Below, piece by piece: positions 61,999 through 64,000 of a DNA stretch of 64,000 nucleotides. The first letter of the stretch is position 1; each line of letters opens with the position of its first letter. Source of the stretch: Dongia mobilis (GTDB lineage Bacteria > Pseudomonadota > Alphaproteobacteria > Dongiales > Dongiaceae); assembly GCF_004363235.1 (NCBI RefSeq), contig NZ_SNYW01000013.1, forward strand, positions 124,001-188,000. The letters are read 5' to 3'. Below the pieces are notes generated by a model. The model saw only the letters and a program-made list of their open reading frames with translations, made no database searches and was not told the origin of the DNA. Both the position numbers and the translations under genes were made by a program.

Positions 61999-63261
61999 AT
62001 GAGCCAGTATTTCCCGCCCGCCGACACCGCCGCCCATTACGCCGAATTGCTGGCGAGCCCGCCGCCGACTGCGGCGGATCTCGGCCTGATGCAGGGCTTC
62101 CCGGCGCCGCTGGCACAGCGCGTCACCTGGGAGAACTGGATCTCACCCCCCTACAACCGCTGGGCCTTCCGCAATCTATCCGCCTTGCGCCCCAGCCTGC
62201 GGGTGTGGCGCGGCGACGCCCCGACTTCGCCCCTGGTGGCAGCGCCGCGCGATCTCGCCGGTTTCAGCTTCGACAGCGTCGCCGGCCGCAAGGTCACCCT
62301 GAACGAGCATCTCGCCGCCAGCTATACCGATGCCTTCCTGGTGATGAAGGATGATCATGTGCTGCTGGAAAGCTATTTCAACGGCCAGCAAGCGCAAGAC
62401 CGCCACATCATGTTTTCCTGCACCAAATCGCTGGTCGGCCTGGTCGGCGAGTATCTGCTGCACCAGGGCATCCTGCGCGAGGACGAACTCACCGGGCGCC
62501 ATGTCCCGGAACTTGCCGACAGCGCCTTCGGCGATGCCAGCATCCGGCACCTCCTCGATATGGCGGTCGGCATCGACTATGTGGAGCAATATGACGATCC
62601 CGATTCCGGCTCGTCGCATTACGGCTATGCGTCCGGCTTCCTGCCGGCCCCCGCTGGACTTGCCCGCTACGCCTCGCTCTACGAATACCTGCCCTCGCTG
62701 CAGAAGAAGGGGGCGCACGGCCCGCTCTTCCATTACGTCACCGCCGTCACCGAGGTGCTGGGCTGGGTGCTTGAGCGGGCCAGCGGCCGCAGTGCCGAGA
62801 ACTGGGTGGAGACATTGCTCTGGCGGCCCCTCGGCATGGAGCAGGACGGCGCCTTCCTGGCCGATCCCTGGGGTCGTGCCGTGGTGGGCGGCGGTTTCAG
62901 CGGCAGTTTGCGCGACATGGCACGCATCGGCCAGCTGGTCCTCGGCGAGGGCAGTCTGGGCGGGCGGAAAATCCTGCCCGCTGCCGTGATCCGCGCCATC
63001 GGCCGCGGCAGTGACCCTGCCTATTTCGCCGCGGTGCCGGAATTCGCGGAATGGGCACCCGGCGCTTCCTATCGCAGCCAGTGGTACATCTGGAACGATG
63101 GCGCGCCGGAATTCATGGCCTGCGGCATCCACGGCCAGTACATCTATGTGAACAGCCGGAACCGCGTCGTCGTGGTGAAGCAGTCCTCGCTGCCGGCGGC
63201 GGAATCCCTCGCCGGTGCCGACACGGTCCGCCTGCTGCGCGCCCTCGGACGCGGCCTTTGA
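61999..63261 (+). CDS. Serine hydrolase, class C beta-lactamase / NylB-like, copy 3
   Basis: 420 residues. SxxK is Ser140-Cys-Thr-Lys143 (MFSCTKSLVGLVGEYL) and FHYVTAVTEVLGWVL carries the tyrosine. The N-terminal block YNRWAFRNLSALRPSLRVWR matches the PWNRWSFQ...VWRG block of the two copies at 37113 and 38278. No signal peptide. The start codon has a poor ribosome binding site, whereas a strong AGGAGG lies 45 bases upstream with only a CTG at the right distance, so the real start may be non-standard. It is coupled to the DUF3237 gene (TGATG). Confidence 0.85.
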   Translation: MSQYFPPADTAAHYAELLASPPPTAADLGLMQGFPAPLAQRVTWENWISPPYNRWAFRNLSALRPSLRVWRGDAPTSPLVAAPRDLAGFSFDSVAGRKVTLNEHLAASYTDAFLVMKDDHVLLESYFNGQQAQDRHIMFSCTKSLVGLVGEYLLHQGILREDELTGRHVPELADSAFGDASIRHLLDMAVGIDYVEQYDDPDSGSSHYGYASGFLPAPAGLARYASLYEYLPSLQKKGAHGPLFHYVTAVTEVLGWVLERASGRSAENWVETLLWRPLGMEQDGAFLADPWGRAVVGGGFSGSLRDMARIGQLVLGEGSLGGRKILPAAVIRAIGRGSDPAYFAAVPEFAEWAPGASYRSQWYIWNDGAPEFMACGIHGQYIYVNSRNRVVVVKQSSLPAAESLAGADTVRLLRALGRGL

Positions 63262-63755
63262 TGCAGCTGCCCGGAATTGCGGTCATGCCCGGTCTGGCAG
63301 CGGCGATGGTGATCGACGTCGAACTGGGTCCGGAGCAGGATCTCGGCCGCGGCGAAGGCGGCCAGCGGATCGACTACCCCATCAGCGGCGGCCATTTCTC
63401 AGCCCTCGACCCGGCAGGATACGCACTTGAGGGAACGGTGCTGGCGGGCGGGGCCGACCAATTCCTGATGCGCGATGACGGTATCGGCGTGCTCGACGCC
63501 CGCTATCGCCTCGCCGGCAGCAACGGCAGCATCGTCGAGATCCACAATCGCGGCCTCTGGGTCCCCGATGCCCGTGGCCGGGCGCGCCTCGCCGCCGGCG
63601 AGGAGCCAAGGCCGGAAGAGCTCTATTGCCGCTGCACGCCGGTCTTCACGGCGCCTGAAGGGCCCTTCGCCTGGCTCAATGCCCATGTCTTTACCGGCAG
63701 GGTCGATTATCCGGCATTTCGCCGCGTGGTGATCAGCGTCTATCGCCTGCTCTAG
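63261..63755 (+). CDS. DUF3237 family protein
   Basis: 164 residues matching DUF3237: MVIDVELGPEQDLGRGEGGQ near the start, a middle with LYCRCTPVFTAPEGPFAWLN and a C-terminal HVFTGRVDYPAFRRVVISVY. Members form small beta-barrels and are often encoded next to enzymes for aromatic or ester degradation. The ATG overlaps the stop of the serine hydrolase, suggesting a functional link. Confidence 0.88.
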   Translation: MQLPGIAVMPGLAAAMVIDVELGPEQDLGRGEGGQRIDYPISGGHFSALDPAGYALEGTVLAGGADQFLMRDDGIGVLDARYRLAGSNGSIVEIHNRGLWVPDARGRARLAAGEEPRPEELYCRCTPVFTAPEGPFAWLNAHVFTGRVDYPAFRRVVISVYRLL

Positions 63756-63780
63756 GCCCCGGAAGCAGTTCGCCCCGAAA

Positions 63781-64000
63781 TCAGTCCGCCGCCGTCTCGA
63801 TCGCTTCCATCTCCTCGTCCGAGAAGCCGAAATGGTGGCCGATCTCGTGCACGATCAGATGGCGGATCAGGTCTTCGAATTCCATCTCCTCCTCGGCCCA
63901 CCAGTCCAGGATGGGGCGGCGATAGAGAAAGACCATGTCAATGCCGACGGGGTCGTCATGGCCGCGCTCGGTCAGCGGTACGCCGCGATAGAGACCGGCC
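63781..64000 (-). CDS. Zinc metallopeptidase (Zincin_1 / metallopeptidase family), C-terminal part
   Basis: 72 C-terminal codons are inside the window; the frame continues beyond position 64000. The zinc site is the clear HExxH of HLIVHEIGHHFGFSDEEMEA, preceded by VFLYRRPILDWWAEEEMEFE and by RGVPLTERG, all typical of the small one-domain metallopeptidase family of alpha- and actinobacteria. It is minus-strand, convergent with the DUF3237 gene. The substrate is unknown. Confidence 0.9.
   Translation of the reverse strand, partial: AGLYRGVPLTERGHDDPVGIDMVFLYRRPILDWWAEEEMEFEDLIRHLIVHEIGHHFGFSDEEMEAIETAAD

Overview
The window is chromosomal DNA from a GC-rich alphaproteobacterium. The gene set (a B12 cluster mixing CobA/CobB/CobM/CobE-type enzymes with CbiD, tandem PAS_5-type proteins, DUF1488, small conserved alphaproteobacterial proteins, an rpmI-rplT-pheS-pheT order) and the codon use suggest Rhodospirillales or a related order. 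The genus cannot be settled from the sequence alone. No rRNA, tRNA, CRISPR array, prophage or insertion sequence was recognised.

Layout. (1) 1-6344: cobalamin biosynthesis. cobB (cut by the window edge) and cobA are on the minus strand, cbiD is on the plus strand, and a minus-strand GFA-cobE-cobM-MFS transporter operon is followed by plus-strand cbiB. (2) 6434-12939: malic enzyme maeB, a YczE-type membrane protein, an HNH endonuclease, a small alpha/beta hydrolase, two tandem PAS_5-like proteins and a pirin. (3) 13136-15824: a locally AT-rich island of very small genes, including a 28-residue membrane microprotein translationally coupled to the gene before it, a zinc-ribbon protein, a DUF1488 protein and a cold-shock protein. 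(4) 16046-24360: a membrane protein, a TPR protein and a class III cyclase-TPR protein, an SDR, a cation efflux protein, pdxH, a glycine-zipper lipoprotein, a 14-bp tandem repeat, a DnaJ-type co-chaperone and an AAA ATPase. (5) 24429-34467: two glycosyltransferases transcribed away from a plus-strand run made of an unusual ABC exporter with a degenerate ATPase domain, a cyclic-nucleotide-binding protein, a methyltransferase and a secreted trypsin-like protease with TPRs; a membrane sulfatase-like protein faces this run. (6) 34457-49521: a large minus-strand catabolic operon (polyamine-type ABC importer, two NylB-like serine hydrolases, amidase, deacetylase) with a divergent LysR gene, then a pseudouridine synthase, two exporters, and wrbA with its own LysR gene. 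(7) 49550-55834: the housekeeping block rpmI-rplT-pheS-pheT-htpG. (8) 55855-64000: a palindromic repeat element, a GNAT protein, a His-rich CDF exporter (dmeF-like), the formaldehyde-detoxification genes frmA-fghA with a glutathione peroxidase, a TetR-FAD monooxygenase pair, a third serine hydrolase with a DUF3237 gene, and the C-terminal part of a zinc metallopeptidase.

Working together. The minus-strand operon 33097-43481 reads as one import-and-hydrolyse route: a PotABCD-like transporter brings in a cationic or amide-containing solute, and the leaderless hydrolases, amidase and acetylpolyamine-type deacetylase, all apparently cytoplasmic, would cleave it. The best candidate for an undescribed system is 24429-33066. 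There a complete exporter membrane domain is joined to a nucleotide-binding domain that has lost the key residues of Walker A, the Q-loop, Walker B and the H-loop, and carries repeated loop-like modules. It sits directly before a cyclic-nucleotide-binding protein and diverges from glycosyltransferases.
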